The position numbers and the translations under genes were made by a program. From UBA3102 sp964413055 (GTDB lineage: Bacteria > Bacillota > Desulfotomaculia > Desulfotomaculales > Pelotomaculaceae): a stretch of DNA of 64,000 nt. A model generated the notes under the pieces. It was given only the letters and a program-made list of their open reading frames with translations, ran no database searches and had not been told where the DNA came from. This document shows positions 16,671 to 25,597 of the stretch, in pieces (positions within the stretch are counted from its first letter, which is position 1; the number at the start of each line of letters is the position of its first letter). The stretch is taken from contig CAYPRB010000006.1 of the NCBI GenBank assembly GCA_964413055.1, positions 85,522 through 149,521 on the forward strand. The letters run 5' to 3'.

Positions 16671-17878
16671 TACCGGAACTGTTGGCCCCCGCAGGAAATC
16701 TTGAAAAATTAAAGGTAGCCGTATTATACGGTGCAGATGCCGTCTACCTTGGTGGGCGGCATTACGGTTTGCGGGCCGGAGCCGGTAACTTCAGTGCGGA
16801 GGAAATGGTTGAAGGAGTGCGGTTTGCCCGTGAAAAAGGGGTCCGGGTATATGTAACGATAAATATTTTTGCTCATAACCGGGACCTGGAACCACTACCG
16901 GCTTACCTTGATGCAATTTGTGCGGCAGGGGTGGACGGGGTAATCGTATCAGATCCGGGAATTGCAGACCTGGTGAAAAGATTGCAGCCGGAGCTGCCGT
17001 TGCACTTGAGCACCCAGGCCAATACTACCAACTGGGCTTCAGCGCGTTTTTGGAAGGAGCGCGGAATATCCCGCATTATTTTGGCCCGCGAGCTATCCCT
17101 GGAAGAAATAAAGCAGATCCGGGACCAAGTGGGTGTGGAATTGGAAGTATTTGTGCACGGAGCCATGTGTATAGCCTACTCCGGACGTTGCTTGCTGAGC
17201 AATTACTTGACCGGCAGGGATGCCAACCGGGGCGATTGTGCCCAGTCCTGCCGCTGGAAATACTCTCTGGTGGAAGAAAAGAGGCCGGGTGAATTCCTGC
17301 CGGTGGAAGAAGATAACCGGGGAACTTATATTCTGGGTTCCCGTGATCTTTGCTTGATTGAGCATATTCCGGAACTGGTCCGGGCCGGAGTAAACAGTTT
17401 TAAAATTGAAGGGCGCATGAAGAGTGTCAACTATGTGGCAGGGGTGGTTAAAGCCTACCGGGAAGCGCTGGATGCCTATCTGAGGGCACCGGATGATTAC
17501 CGTTTTGATCCCGCTTGGATGGAAGAAATCAACAAGGTGAGTCACCGCCGTTATACTACCGGTTTTTTGTTCGGCCCACCCGGTGCGGCCGGTCAGCATT
17601 ATGAAGGGGAAATATACCTGCGCAGCCATACATTTGTGGGGTTGGTAAAGAGTTATGAGCAAAAAACCGGACTGGCACTGGTGGAACAAAGAAACCGCTT
17701 TGCCGCCGGGGATAAGGTGGAAATTATGGTTCCCGGTGGGCATAATTTTAAGCAAAAGGTGGTTTCAATTTACGACCAGGAAGGCAATTCCCTTGTCTCG
17801 GCGCCGCATCCCCGGCAACTGGTGCGGATACCCGTTGAACGGCCGGTAGTTCCCTATTCGATAATCAGAACCTGCTAA
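16667..17878 (+). CDS. trhP: U32 family tRNA hydroxylation protein (TrhP-like)
   Basis: A 403-residue peptidase-U32 family protein. The family signature EVFVHGAMCIAYSGRCLLS is followed by NRGDCAQSCRW, cysteines that ligate an Fe-S cluster in this family. The N-terminal TIM-barrel opening is MIPELLAPAGNLEKLKVAV, and a C-terminal beta domain starts near residue 320. In Bacillus and E. coli, proteins of this type (YrrN/YrrO, TrhP) are needed for 5-hydroxyuridine at tRNA position 34, using prephenate as a source. It overlaps mltG by four bases. An actual protease role is unlikely but older annotations call it one. Confidence 0.82.
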   Translation: MIPELLAPAGNLEKLKVAVLYGADAVYLGGRHYGLRAGAGNFSAEEMVEGVRFAREKGVRVYVTINIFAHNRDLEPLPAYLDAICAAGVDGVIVSDPGIADLVKRLQPELPLHLSTQANTTNWASARFWKERGISRIILARELSLEEIKQIRDQVGVELEVFVHGAMCIAYSGRCLLSNYLTGRDANRGDCAQSCRWKYSLVEEKRPGEFLPVEEDNRGTYILGSRDLCLIEHIPELVRAGVNSFKIEGRMKSVNYVAGVVKAYREALDAYLRAPDDYRFDPAWMEEINKVSHRRYTTGFLFGPPGAAGQHYEGEIYLRSHTFVGLVKSYEQKTGLALVEQRNRFAAGDKVEIMVPGGHNFKQKVVSIYDQEGNSLVSAPHPRQLVRIPVERPVVPYSIIRTC

Positions 17879-17948
17879 TCCAGAAGCATAAAATACAACT
17901 TTTCGGGCCAAACTGTTAATGCCTTATATTGGTAAAGGATGGTATTTG

Positions 17949-19652
17949 GTGGATATTTCAAGGCAAAACAGGTTGGTGCGAATTTTTTTTATTTTTTTAC
18001 TTTGTATTATAGGATTATTATACCGGTTTTGGGAAATCCAAATCATTAATGGAGACTGGTATTCCCATCTGGCGCTGGAACAAGGAAGCCGCGGGGTTTA
18101 CCTGGAGGATGTGCCGAGGGGTAATATACTGGACCGGAATATGGTTTCTCTTACCGGGACGGGAATGGAAGACAGGATAGTAGTATTTCCCGGGGCTTTA
18201 GTTGACCAGGCGGAGGTGAGCCGGGGCTTGGCGGAGATTCTGGGAGTTGATGTTTCTGAGGTAGCAGGTTATTTGGAGGGCGCGCCGGTTTATTTGCCTT
18301 ATGAAATTAACAAGGCGCAGTCCGCTACGGTTAAGAAAAAGGGCTGGACTGGTGTGATGGTTTTACCGGTCCGGTTCCGTTACGGCGAAACGCCCCTGTT
18401 TGTCCATATTACGGGTCACCTGGGCAGGATTGTTTCAAGGGAGGAGTTTCTTGATTTAAGTGAGGAAAGCAAAAAAATGTACCGGTATGACGATTTGGTA
18501 GGTAAAACCGGGTTGGAAAAAATCTATGAATTATACTTAAAGGGAACCAGGCCGCAGCATGCGGTGAGGGTTTTCACCGATGCCGGGGGCAGGCTGTTGG
18601 GGGGTCCTGAATTTAAGATTGAAGAGCAAATGGAAGATCAAGAACGATGCGATCTGGTGCTGACCATAGACACACGTATCCAACGGGTGGTTGAGGAAAT
18701 TATGGACCGGCGGGTGGCAAGAGGAGCGGTGGTGGTAATGGAAGCAGGAACCGGAGATATTCTTGCAATGGCGAGCCGTCCCGGTTTTAACCCGGCTTCT
18801 CCGGAACAATATCTTGATTCCATGGAAAAGGGCCGGTTTTTGGATCGTTGTACCGCCCTCTACCAGCCCGGATCAATTTTTAAAATCGTAGTTGCTGCCG
18901 CCGCCCTGGAAGAAGGTATTGCGGGTTCCGAAACAACTTTTAACTGCCGGGGCAACCAGGATAATTTGATTCACTGTTGGGCGGAGGAAGGTCATGGAAA
19001 CATTGATTTTTCTCATGCTTTCGCCCAGTCGTGCAATCCGGCCTTTGCCAGACTCGGACTTATCCTGGGGGCGACCCGAGTGATCCAATATGCCGAAAAA
19101 CTGGGTTTTGCCAACCAGTCGGTTACCGGTTATCCCGTTCCTTTCGATTCGCGCCAGGATCTTGATTTGATTGGTGAACCATTCAATCTGGTTAACAGTT
19201 CCGTCGGCCAGGGCCCGGTGCTGGTCACTCCACTCCAAATTACCTCTATGATGAACGTGATTGCTTCCGGCGGCATTTACCGGCAGCCGCGTCTGGTCAA
19301 AGAAATTCGCCAGGGCGGCGGAGAGGTGGTAAGGAAGTATACGTCCGAGCAAGGCAGAAGGGTAATCTCACCGGCTACCGCCCGGGAATTATGTGCACTT
19401 TTAGAATTGGTGGTAGATGCAGGGGTTGGTAAAAAAGCAAACGTACCGGTTTTCGGCAGTGCCGGCAAAACGGGATCGGCACAAACCGGAAACGGCTTGA
19501 TAAATGCCTGGTTTACCGGATATGCGCCCCGGTTGAATCCCAGCTTGGTAGTAACGGTTTTATTGGAACAAGGAACCAGTGGCGGCGAATCTGCCGCGCC
19601 CGTTTTCAGTGAGATTATGGAACGTATTTTGTCTCTTGGCCGGTTTGACTAA
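17949..19652 (+). CDS. Class B penicillin-binding protein (PbpI/YrrR-like)
   Basis: A 567-residue membrane-anchored transpeptidase. One N-terminal transmembrane helix (about residues 10-28) precedes a PBP dimerisation domain with PRGNILDRN. The transpeptidase domain carries all three active-site motifs: SxxK as PGSIFKI, SxN as SCN, and KTG as SAGKTGSAQTG. Its place downstream of mltG and the U32 gene matches Bacillus pbpI (yrrR), a minor PBP linked to sporulation, so a spore or septal peptidoglycan role is an inference. GTG 17949 (or TTG 17946) follows AAAGGATGG; the ATG at 17919 has no site. Confidence 0.88.
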   Translation: MDISRQNRLVRIFFIFLLCIIGLLYRFWEIQIINGDWYSHLALEQGSRGVYLEDVPRGNILDRNMVSLTGTGMEDRIVVFPGALVDQAEVSRGLAEILGVDVSEVAGYLEGAPVYLPYEINKAQSATVKKKGWTGVMVLPVRFRYGETPLFVHITGHLGRIVSREEFLDLSEESKKMYRYDDLVGKTGLEKIYELYLKGTRPQHAVRVFTDAGGRLLGGPEFKIEEQMEDQERCDLVLTIDTRIQRVVEEIMDRRVARGAVVVMEAGTGDILAMASRPGFNPASPEQYLDSMEKGRFLDRCTALYQPGSIFKIVVAAAALEEGIAGSETTFNCRGNQDNLIHCWAEEGHGNIDFSHAFAQSCNPAFARLGLILGATRVIQYAEKLGFANQSVTGYPVPFDSRQDLDLIGEPFNLVNSSVGQGPVLVTPLQITSMMNVIASGGIYRQPRLVKEIRQGGGEVVRKYTSEQGRRVISPATARELCALLELVVDAGVGKKANVPVFGSAGKTGSAQTGNGLINAWFTGYAPRLNPSLVVTVLLEQGTSGGESAAPVFSEIMERILSLGRFD

Positions 19653-19707
19653 GGTAGCGGAAGTGTATTAGAATCAAAGTATAATAATAATTGTAGGAGT
19701 GTTTAAA

Positions 19708-20475
19708 ATGATATTGCGGGGAGAGCAAATCAGAGCGTTTCGGGAGGAACGGGGCTATACCCTGCAGGAACTGGCTAAGCGGGCAAAATTATCCTTGTCG
19801 TACTTAAGTGAAATAGAGCGGGGCTCGAAACGTCCATCACTGAAAACGATAGATAAACTGGCAGCTGCTTTGAACGTGTCTAAAACTCAATTTATAGAAG
19901 GGGATTTAACCGACACGGGACTATCTCTTGGAGACAAGATTAGAATGTTAAGATCTGAAAAAAACTTGTCCCTGCAGGAGCTTGCCCGGAAAGCAGGTGT
20001 TTCCCTGTCTTACTTAAGCGAGATAGAACGAGGCACGGTATATCCTGCGGTGAGCACTTTAAAACGGATCGTGGAGTTATTGGAAGTTCCGCCGGCTACG
20101 CTTATGAATCAAGAAGGTACCCTGGGACATAAGCTGAAAGCACTGCGGGAAGAATACGGTTTGACCCAGGCTCAACTTGCTTCCATGGCTGGAGTTACAG
20201 CAGGCTTAATCGGACAAATTGAGCAAGGCAAGGTTCAGCCTTCCCTCAAAACCCTGGAAAAGATTGCTGATGTCATGGGGGTTGCTCCTTGTTACTTTAT
20301 CATGGAGCAGGGTGCCGTAGACCAGTTATTAAATATGATGAATCCGGAACTTAGGGAGTTGCTCATGGATCCCAGGGTGCAATCAGTTTTGAGTCTGGTT
20401 AGTAATTTAAGCGAAAAAGAATTCCAGTTTATTTTAAATTTTATAAAGTTATTTAAAAAATCTGAGTTAAGTTAA
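19708..20475 (+). CDS. XRE family regulator with three tandem HTH domains
   Basis: A 255-residue DNA-binding protein made of three consecutive HTH_XRE domains: about residues 3-58 (LRGEQIRAFREERGYTLQEL), 71-125 (KIRMLRSEKNLSLQEL) and 140-195 (KLKALREEYGLTQAQL). A short C-terminal helical segment follows. Domains 1 and 2 are close copies (both have SLSYLSEIERG); domain 3 is more diverged. ATG at 19708 follows TAGGAG at eight bases. It sits next to and convergent with sigK and is probably transcribed alone. The target is unknown; proximity to sigK makes a sporulation link thinkable but unproven. Confidence 0.85.
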   Translation: MILRGEQIRAFREERGYTLQELAKRAKLSLSYLSEIERGSKRPSLKTIDKLAAALNVSKTQFIEGDLTDTGLSLGDKIRMLRSEKNLSLQELARKAGVSLSYLSEIERGTVYPAVSTLKRIVELLEVPPATLMNQEGTLGHKLKALREEYGLTQAQLASMAGVTAGLIGQIEQGKVQPSLKTLEKIADVMGVAPCYFIMEQGAVDQLLNMMNPELRELLMDPRVQSVLSLVSNLSEKEFQFILNFIKLFKKSELS

Positions 20476-20503
20476 GACACTGGGAAAATTTATTATTTGA
20501 GGT

Positions 20504-20540
20504 TAAGCCTGCCTGTTTGCGCCGGCTTATTTTTTTTCCG
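20504..20540 (+). terminator. Terminator after the triple-HTH gene
   Basis: AAGCC ... GGCTT hairpin (about 20504-20528) followed by a long T-run (20529-20537). The remaining 160 bp to sigK hold a GGACGG/CCGTCC hairpin (20576-20605) and no ORF I can support. Confidence 0.55.
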
Positions 20541-20690
20541 ATAATAAATAGTTTAATCCTTATATAATTGGAGGCGGACGGTTGAATTAAGAGGGTGTGC
20601 CGTCCTTGATGACCTGGTCACGCAGGGGTAACTGCCGGTTAAGAGGTATATAATTCTAAGCTGCATCATTAAATGGGTAATGAGTTAACC

Positions 20691-20712
20691 AAGGCTGCCG
20701 TTATTGGCAGCC
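20691..20712 (-). terminator. Hairpin overlapping the sigK stop
   Basis: On the minus strand GGCTGCC, loop of six, GGCAGCC overlaps the end of sigK. The T-tail is weak, so termination efficiency is uncertain. Confidence 0.4.
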
Positions 20713-21067
20713 TTCCAGAGTAAACTCATGGAGCAATTTGCTTAAGGCTTTTTTTTCGATGCGTGAAACATAAGACCGGGAGATACCCAGGTTTTTGGCT
20801 ATTTCACGTTGGGTTTTACGCGCGCCGTTATTAAGTCCGAATCTTAGTTCCAGCACTTTTTTCTCTCTGTGGTTCAAATGCTGAATTCTTTCCATAAGCC
20901 TCTTTTTTTCAAAGTTATTTTCAACTACTTCAGCCACTACTTCGGGATGAGTGCCTAGAATATCAATCAAAGTGATCTCGTTACCTTCCTTATCAACCCC
21001 AATTGGATCATAGAGTGAAATTTCGGCTTTCATTTTTTTTATAAACCGCAAATGCATTAGTATTTCA
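20701..21067 (-). CDS. sigK: sigK, 3' part (sigma-K C-terminal half, separated by skin element)
   Basis: The C-terminal half of sporulation sigma factor K. It carries region 3 and region 4, with DPIGVDKEGNEITLIDILG, LNHREKKVLELRFGL and the region 4.2 helix-turn-helix REIAKNLGISRSYVSRIEKKAL. On the minus strand this half is separated from the start of the gene by 12,452 bp. Upstream of the junction the frame continues into element sequence and has no good initiation signal. Precise removal of the intervening DNA fuses it in frame to the other half to give a 235-residue pro-SigK. The equivalent split genes in Bacillus subtilis are spoIIIC and spoIVCB. Confidence 0.93.
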
Positions 21068-21085
21068 ATTTTGATTACAAACCCT
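21050..21085. other. attL of the sigK-intervening element
   Basis: Left host-element junction. AAATGCATT (21050-21058) is host sigK sequence and ACAAACCCT (21077-21085) is the element arm. The shared core ATTTCA is at 21062-21067 and the exchange point lies at the TC (21065-21066). It is half of attB plus half of attP. Confidence 0.85.
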
Positions 21086-21160
21086 AGCATGGCTGATATG
21101 GCATTGGAGCCTTGAAAATGCAAGGATTGCGGGTTAACTGTTAAATTGCATTGTCTGCAA

Positions 21161-21215
21161 ATTGTAAACTATAATTATAATAATGGTTTACAATACAGCG
21201 ATAATATATTATACT
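21161..21215 (+). promoter_or_regulatory. Promoter with operator-like inverted repeat, symporter gene copy 1
   Basis: TTTACA (21187-21192), 17-bp spacer and TATACT (21210-21215) form a sigma-A-type promoter. A perfect 9-bp inverted repeat, ATTGTAAAC (21161-21169) and GTTTACAAT (21186-21194), overlaps the -35 element and looks like a repressor or activator site. No regulator gene is obvious in the element. Confidence 0.65.
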
Positions 21216-21278
21216 TTAACCGGATTTGGGTTTTTCCACCGCTACAGTTACGAGGCATATATTTGATAGGATGGTATT

Positions 21279-22622
21279 ATGTTTAAATATTTTTTGATTT
21301 ATATTTTAGTTTTAGCTGGAATCGGTATCTACAATTTTTTTAGGGTCAAAGGTTACGATGAGTTCGTTGTAGCCGGGCGGAGGCAAAGCCAACCGTTTAT
21401 TTTAATGTCGTTGTTATCAACGATGCTCGGTGCATCGGCAACTTTTGGCGTTGTGGATATGGCTTATCATATAGGTTTCCCTGCTTTTTGGTGGTTGAGT
21501 GTCGGCGCCGCAGGCTTGATCCTGCAGTCTATGCTATTATCCGAGAAAGTCAGGGCTTTTAATGCTTACACCCTGCCGGATATTGCCAAGAAAACTATCG
21601 GTGATAGTGGTAAAGTGATTATCGCCTTGATTATTGTTATCTCCTGGACTGGAATAATTGCCGCACAATTTGTAGCATTATCAAAAATATTTTCTATAAT
21701 TACCGGCAATACAAATAACACAGCTTTACTGTTAGTAACGGCTGTTATTGTCATTATTTATACAATGGTGGGTGGTCAGCTTTCAGTCATTAAAACCGAT
21801 TCAATACAGTTTGTAATTTTATCGGCAGGCTTCATTTTTACTTTTGGGTATCTTTTCCTGGGATTTGAGCCTGGTAACATTACAGAAATATTTTCAAGGA
21901 TAGAACTGGCGAATGCCGACTTTAGCTGGATAAACATAATAAATCTGTTGTTTATTGTTGGGGGAACCTATTTTATCGGACCGGATGTATTCTCCAGGAA
22001 TTTAGCCGCAAGGGACGGAAAAGTTGCCAAAAAAGCGGCATTGCATGCGGGCGTGGTGCTGTTTTTCTTCAGTTTTATAATTGTATTAATTGGCCTCTGG
22101 ACAAAGGTGAATGTCGTTAACTTGGGTCAAAACGATCCATTGATTTATCTTATATTTAACCATCTTCCTCCGGTAATTAGCGTAATAATGTCCATAGGTT
22201 TAATATCGGTGCTCATTTCTTCGGCAGACACCTGTCTTATTAGTACGGCGGCGATTATAGGAAACGATATCCTTAAACGCACCAAACTAACGGATGCAAG
22301 GATTTTCGTGCTGGGTATTGGTACTATTTCACTTTTAATTGCGGTATTAAAAAAGGATATTATCTCTTTATTACTAAGTGCTTATTCAGTGTATGCTCCT
22401 GGAATTGTCTTCCCCTTATTTACGGCCATTTGGTTTCATAACAAAAAAGAAATCAATAAAACTCTATTATTTGCGGCTATTATTGTAGGAGGAAGCTTTG
22501 GACTGTTATCATCCTATTTTAATATCGAGTTTCTTCCATTGATAGGTATGGGATGTTCTTTGGTTTTAAGTGTATTATCCGTTTATGTTTCCCCTGCTCA
22601 TATAAATTTTAGAGTTAACTAA
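21279..22622 (+). CDS. Sodium:solute symporter family protein, copy 1
   Basis: A 447-residue inner-membrane protein with about 12-13 hydrophobic helices. The SSS-family features are an early GRRQSQPFILMSLLSTMLGASATFG-type segment and the late SSADTCLISTAAIIGND. Such carriers couple Na+ entry to uptake of sugars, amino acids, carboxylates or similar solutes; the substrate cannot be read from sequence. ATG at 21279 follows a GATAGGATGG site. It has its own promoter with an operator-like repeat upstream and a terminator downstream, so it is probably expressed in vegetative cells independently of excision. It is cargo of the skin-like element and noticeably A/T-richer than host genes. Confidence 0.85.
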   Translation: MFKYFLIYILVLAGIGIYNFFRVKGYDEFVVAGRRQSQPFILMSLLSTMLGASATFGVVDMAYHIGFPAFWWLSVGAAGLILQSMLLSEKVRAFNAYTLPDIAKKTIGDSGKVIIALIIVISWTGIIAAQFVALSKIFSIITGNTNNTALLLVTAVIVIIYTMVGGQLSVIKTDSIQFVILSAGFIFTFGYLFLGFEPGNITEIFSRIELANADFSWINIINLLFIVGGTYFIGPDVFSRNLAARDGKVAKKAALHAGVVLFFFSFIIVLIGLWTKVNVVNLGQNDPLIYLIFNHLPPVISVIMSIGLISVLISSADTCLISTAAIIGNDILKRTKLTDARIFVLGIGTISLLIAVLKKDIISLLLSAYSVYAPGIVFPLFTAIWFHNKKEINKTLLFAAIIVGGSFGLLSSYFNIEFLPLIGMGCSLVLSVLSVYVSPAHINFRVN

Positions 22623-22688
22623 TAATTATAAGATCAGAAAACGGGGGTGGGGACTGATAATAAAGAGATTTTAAAGTTGTTAAGCATT

Positions 22689-22728
22689 AAAGCTTTTGGA
22701 GATTATCACCAGAGCTTTTCTTTTTTTT
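22689..22728 (+). terminator. Terminator after symporter gene, copy 1
   Basis: AAAGCT-T-TGG pairs with CCA-G-AGCTTT, followed by a run of eight T. Confidence 0.65.
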
Positions 22729-22812
22729 ATTTTTAAACAGCAGGTTTTTACAATATTATGTCGAACAAAAATATGGATAGTGAAAATTTGCCAAGGGAGT
22801 GTGAATTTAGCC

Positions 22813-25239
22813 ATGAAGGGGCTTGGCTTACAGAGATTTCTGTTTATAGGCCTGGTTGTATTGCTCTCCGTATTTTTATGTGGCGGAATCGCCCTGGCCG
22901 GTTTTTCCGATGTGCCTGAAGACCACTGGGCTGCAGCTAATATTGAACAAATGAGTGAATTGGGAGTAGTGGGTGGTTATAAAGACGGGACTTTCCGGCC
23001 CGACCATTTTGTCAGTCAGGCTGAAGCTGCCTGCATGGCCGTCAGGGTCATGGGATGGCAGGTGTCATCATCTGATAACCTGCCCCAGGTTTCTTTTTCC
23101 GTTCCTGATTGGGCGGATAAAGAAGTCAGGCTGGCAACAAAACATGGTTTATTGAAGAATAATGAGTCGTTCAGTGCCTATTCCGGTGCTTCCCGGGCCT
23201 GGGTAGCCCGGTTGGTGGTACGGATGGTCGACAAGGAAAAAGAGGTGGAAGAGGGGCTGTTGCTGCCTAATTTTGTTGACTCGTACAAGATACCCGATTG
23301 GGCGGTATATTACGTCCGGGTAGCGCAGGATAACGGTTTGATTACCGGTTATGAAGATAATTCCTTTCGTCCGGATGAAGAAGTCAGCAGGGCCGAAATG
23401 GTTACTTTATTAAGCCGGGTTAGGGAACAACTGCCGGATAAAACAACAGATAACGGAAGTTATCCGGATACCCGGGGAGACCTGGCAACGATAAATGGCA
23501 CGGTAGTAAAGGTTTATCCTGAGAGTAATGCCCTGATTATTGAAGAGGAAACCAGCGGTAGTTTAAAAACCCTGTATTCAGCCGCTGACAACTCCGTTTC
23601 AATAGGAGGGAGCGATTTGCAGGGAATTGAGGCGCTCCAGCCGGGTGACCAGGTCGAGGCGGTTATTGATACTTCGGGGCGGTTGTCCCGGGTTTTGGTT
23701 AACTACCGGGAAGGGTTTTCGTTATTGGAAGGGGTAGTTTATGACCTGGAATTGGAAGCTGGCTTGCTGACTATCCAATCGGATGACAACCGTTTATCTT
23801 CTTACCGGTTGGTTGATTATGTAGAGGTGCGGGCAGAAAGGGTTCGTTTCCCCAGTGTAGAGGATATCCGGGTGGGTGATAAGGTCAAGCTTGATGTAGA
23901 AAACAATGTTGTTACCGGTATTGAAATACTGGAAACGGCTTCCAGATTAAGTGTCACTGGTGAGGTGTTAATTTTAAGTTCTGGAAAAAATCTGATTAAT
24001 CTTGAGGTTGACGGTAGGGTAATGGCGTATAGCCTGTCACCGAATGTCCGGGTAAGTGTGCCCGGTTTGGATAATGCCTTTCTTTCCGACGTAAATGAGG
24101 GTGATACGGTTACGGCGCAGATCGAAAGCGGGAAGGTGGTAGCTCTGGAAGTATCCGGGCGGCAGGTTGACAATACTTATACCGCCACAGTTTATGCCGT
24201 GGATACGTCTAACCGCATCCTGACCTTGAAAGACCGGGACGATAAATATCAGGTCTATGAGGTTTTGGAGGAGGCCCGGATCGATGTAAAGGGCAGCGGG
24301 GATTCAGATGCGGAACTGCAGGACCTGGAGAGAGATATGGAAGTAAAATTTCGTTTATTGGACGGCGATATAATTTATGTTAAGTCTGACAGTAGAATGG
24401 AAGGTATCATAACCAGTTTGGACGAAGAAGGACTGCTCATGGTATTGCAGCGTGACAGCGGTGTACGGGAGACTTATATTCTGGATGATAAAGTGGACAT
24501 TGACAGTGAGGATAAACGAGAGGAGATAAAAGATCTCAGGAGAGGCGATTACGTCCGGGTACTCCATGAAGACAACCGGGTTACGGAAATTGAGCTGCGC
24601 AGCAGGTTCATCTACCGGGTGGAAAGGGTCAGGGAAGTGTACGACCGGATTGAAGTGGTGGACGAAGAAGGAGACAGTCACCGGTTGTATCTAGAAGATG
24701 AGACTGATTTAATCATACCGGGAATTGCCTATCCCGGTCTGGACGATGTAAAGGTGGGTGACCTGGTGCTGGTTACCTACTTGGGACGAGACCTGGATAC
24801 AGTGGAAGTCCTTGAACCCCTGCGTGGAAGAATAACGGCGGTAGATGAGGCACAAGAAAAAACAACCATAAAGTGTTTTGACGGCGAGACCGTTTCTGTA
24901 AGTTTCACCGGTGGGAGTGTATTAAATATAGATGGCAGGAAATATGATTCTTTAAGCAAGTTAAAAATTGGAGACCGGCTCGAAGTGGTGGAAGACCTCG
25001 ACGGGGATTTTATTTTCATGGTTATGGAAGAGGTTTCCGGAAAACTGGCGCTGGATGTGGATAATCGTGATGACGAAGTGTATCTTGAAGGCAGGTATGG
25101 TTGGGAGTGTTATAACCTGGATGAAGAAGTATACCTTCACGACGCGGATGGTTTCGTTATCGAATTGGATGAACTAAGAGCGGGAGACGAGGTAAGCCTG
25201 TATATGCTGCGGGATATTGTTTATGAATTAGAATTATAA
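22813..25239 (+). CDS. SLH-domain surface protein, copy 1
   Basis: An 808-residue exported protein. A signal peptide (about 1-29, ending ALAG) precedes three S-layer homology domains: about 31-80 (FSDVPEDHWAAANIEQM), 94-140 and 155-200 (GYEDNSFRPDEEVSRAEM). The remaining ~600 residues are about eight repeats of ~65 residues, each ending in a motif like L-x-D-hydrophobic-x-x-GD-x-V followed by a beta strand. Examples are VEDIRVGDKVKLDV, IKDLRRGDYVRVLH and LDELRAGDEVSLYM. SLH domains bind secondary cell-wall polymer, so it is a surface or spore-envelope protein. ATG 22813 gives the clean signal peptide; an upstream in-frame start at 22696 does not. Confidence 0.85.
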   Translation: MKGLGLQRFLFIGLVVLLSVFLCGGIALAGFSDVPEDHWAAANIEQMSELGVVGGYKDGTFRPDHFVSQAEAACMAVRVMGWQVSSSDNLPQVSFSVPDWADKEVRLATKHGLLKNNESFSAYSGASRAWVARLVVRMVDKEKEVEEGLLLPNFVDSYKIPDWAVYYVRVAQDNGLITGYEDNSFRPDEEVSRAEMVTLLSRVREQLPDKTTDNGSYPDTRGDLATINGTVVKVYPESNALIIEEETSGSLKTLYSAADNSVSIGGSDLQGIEALQPGDQVEAVIDTSGRLSRVLVNYREGFSLLEGVVYDLELEAGLLTIQSDDNRLSSYRLVDYVEVRAERVRFPSVEDIRVGDKVKLDVENNVVTGIEILETASRLSVTGEVLILSSGKNLINLEVDGRVMAYSLSPNVRVSVPGLDNAFLSDVNEGDTVTAQIESGKVVALEVSGRQVDNTYTATVYAVDTSNRILTLKDRDDKYQVYEVLEEARIDVKGSGDSDAELQDLERDMEVKFRLLDGDIIYVKSDSRMEGIITSLDEEGLLMVLQRDSGVRETYILDDKVDIDSEDKREEIKDLRRGDYVRVLHEDNRVTEIELRSRFIYRVERVREVYDRIEVVDEEGDSHRLYLEDETDLIIPGIAYPGLDDVKVGDLVLVTYLGRDLDTVEVLEPLRGRITAVDEAQEKTTIKCFDGETVSVSFTGGSVLNIDGRKYDSLSKLKIGDRLEVVEDLDGDFIFMVMEEVSGKLALDVDNRDDEVYLEGRYGWECYNLDEEVYLHDADGFVIELDELRAGDEVSLYMLRDIVYELEL

Positions 25240-25304
25240 AATCAACAGTTATTGTAGGAAAGAACGGCGGTAACCAGGCTTGCAATAAATAGTTAAAGAG
25301 TTGA

Positions 25305-25335
25305 AAAAAGACCGGCTTTGATGCGTCGGTCTTTT
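25305..25335 (+). terminator. Terminator after SLH gene, copy 1
   Basis: AAAGACCG (25307-25314) and CGGTCTTT (25327-25334) form a perfect 8-bp stem ending in T residues. Confidence 0.75.
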
Positions 25336-25445
25336 GCTGTTTAACTGATAAAGCGGATTTATTTTTTAGAGGGCGAGCAGCAGTATTTTTTAGGATACTT
25401 TTAACGCAGGTTGCGGTATATTTAAATTGGTTAAAACAAGGAATT

Positions 25446-25505
25446 ATGGTGCTGGTCAACGATTCGGAGCTTTTGATAGGACTTTACGGGGAGGAACAAG
25501 TTTAG
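25446..25505 (+). CDS. Possible 19-residue peptide, copy 1
   Basis: ATG at 25446 preceded by AAGGA at four bases, a 19-codon frame (MVLVNDSELLIGLYGEEQV) and a stop that abuts an intrinsic terminator. The 359-bp gap between the SLH gene and the small ORF before the recombinase holds nothing else. It could be a real small peptide, a leader, or chance. No known family. Confidence 0.3.
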   Translation: MVLVNDSELLIGLYGEEQV

Positions 25506-25533
25506 CCATGGCTAATATATCCATGGTTTTTTC
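25503..25533 (+). terminator. Terminator between SLH and recombinase modules, copy 1
   Basis: CCATGG (25506-25511) and CCATGG (25521-25526) pair, followed by TTTTTT. The first arm is also the centre of the perfect palindrome TTAGCCATGGCTAA. Confidence 0.6.
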
Positions 25534-25597
25534 TTTTTTAAAAGCCATAAGACAAACCTGCTGCCGAGTATATTTTTAAGGGAGGAGCTGATGTCGA

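Noticed and set aside
20701..21123. A 140-residue minus-strand frame starting inside the element and running through the sigK 3' half
   Set aside because: The first ~22 residues come from element DNA on the far side of the attL core and have no ribosome binding site. The gene is better described as the 3' part of sigK.
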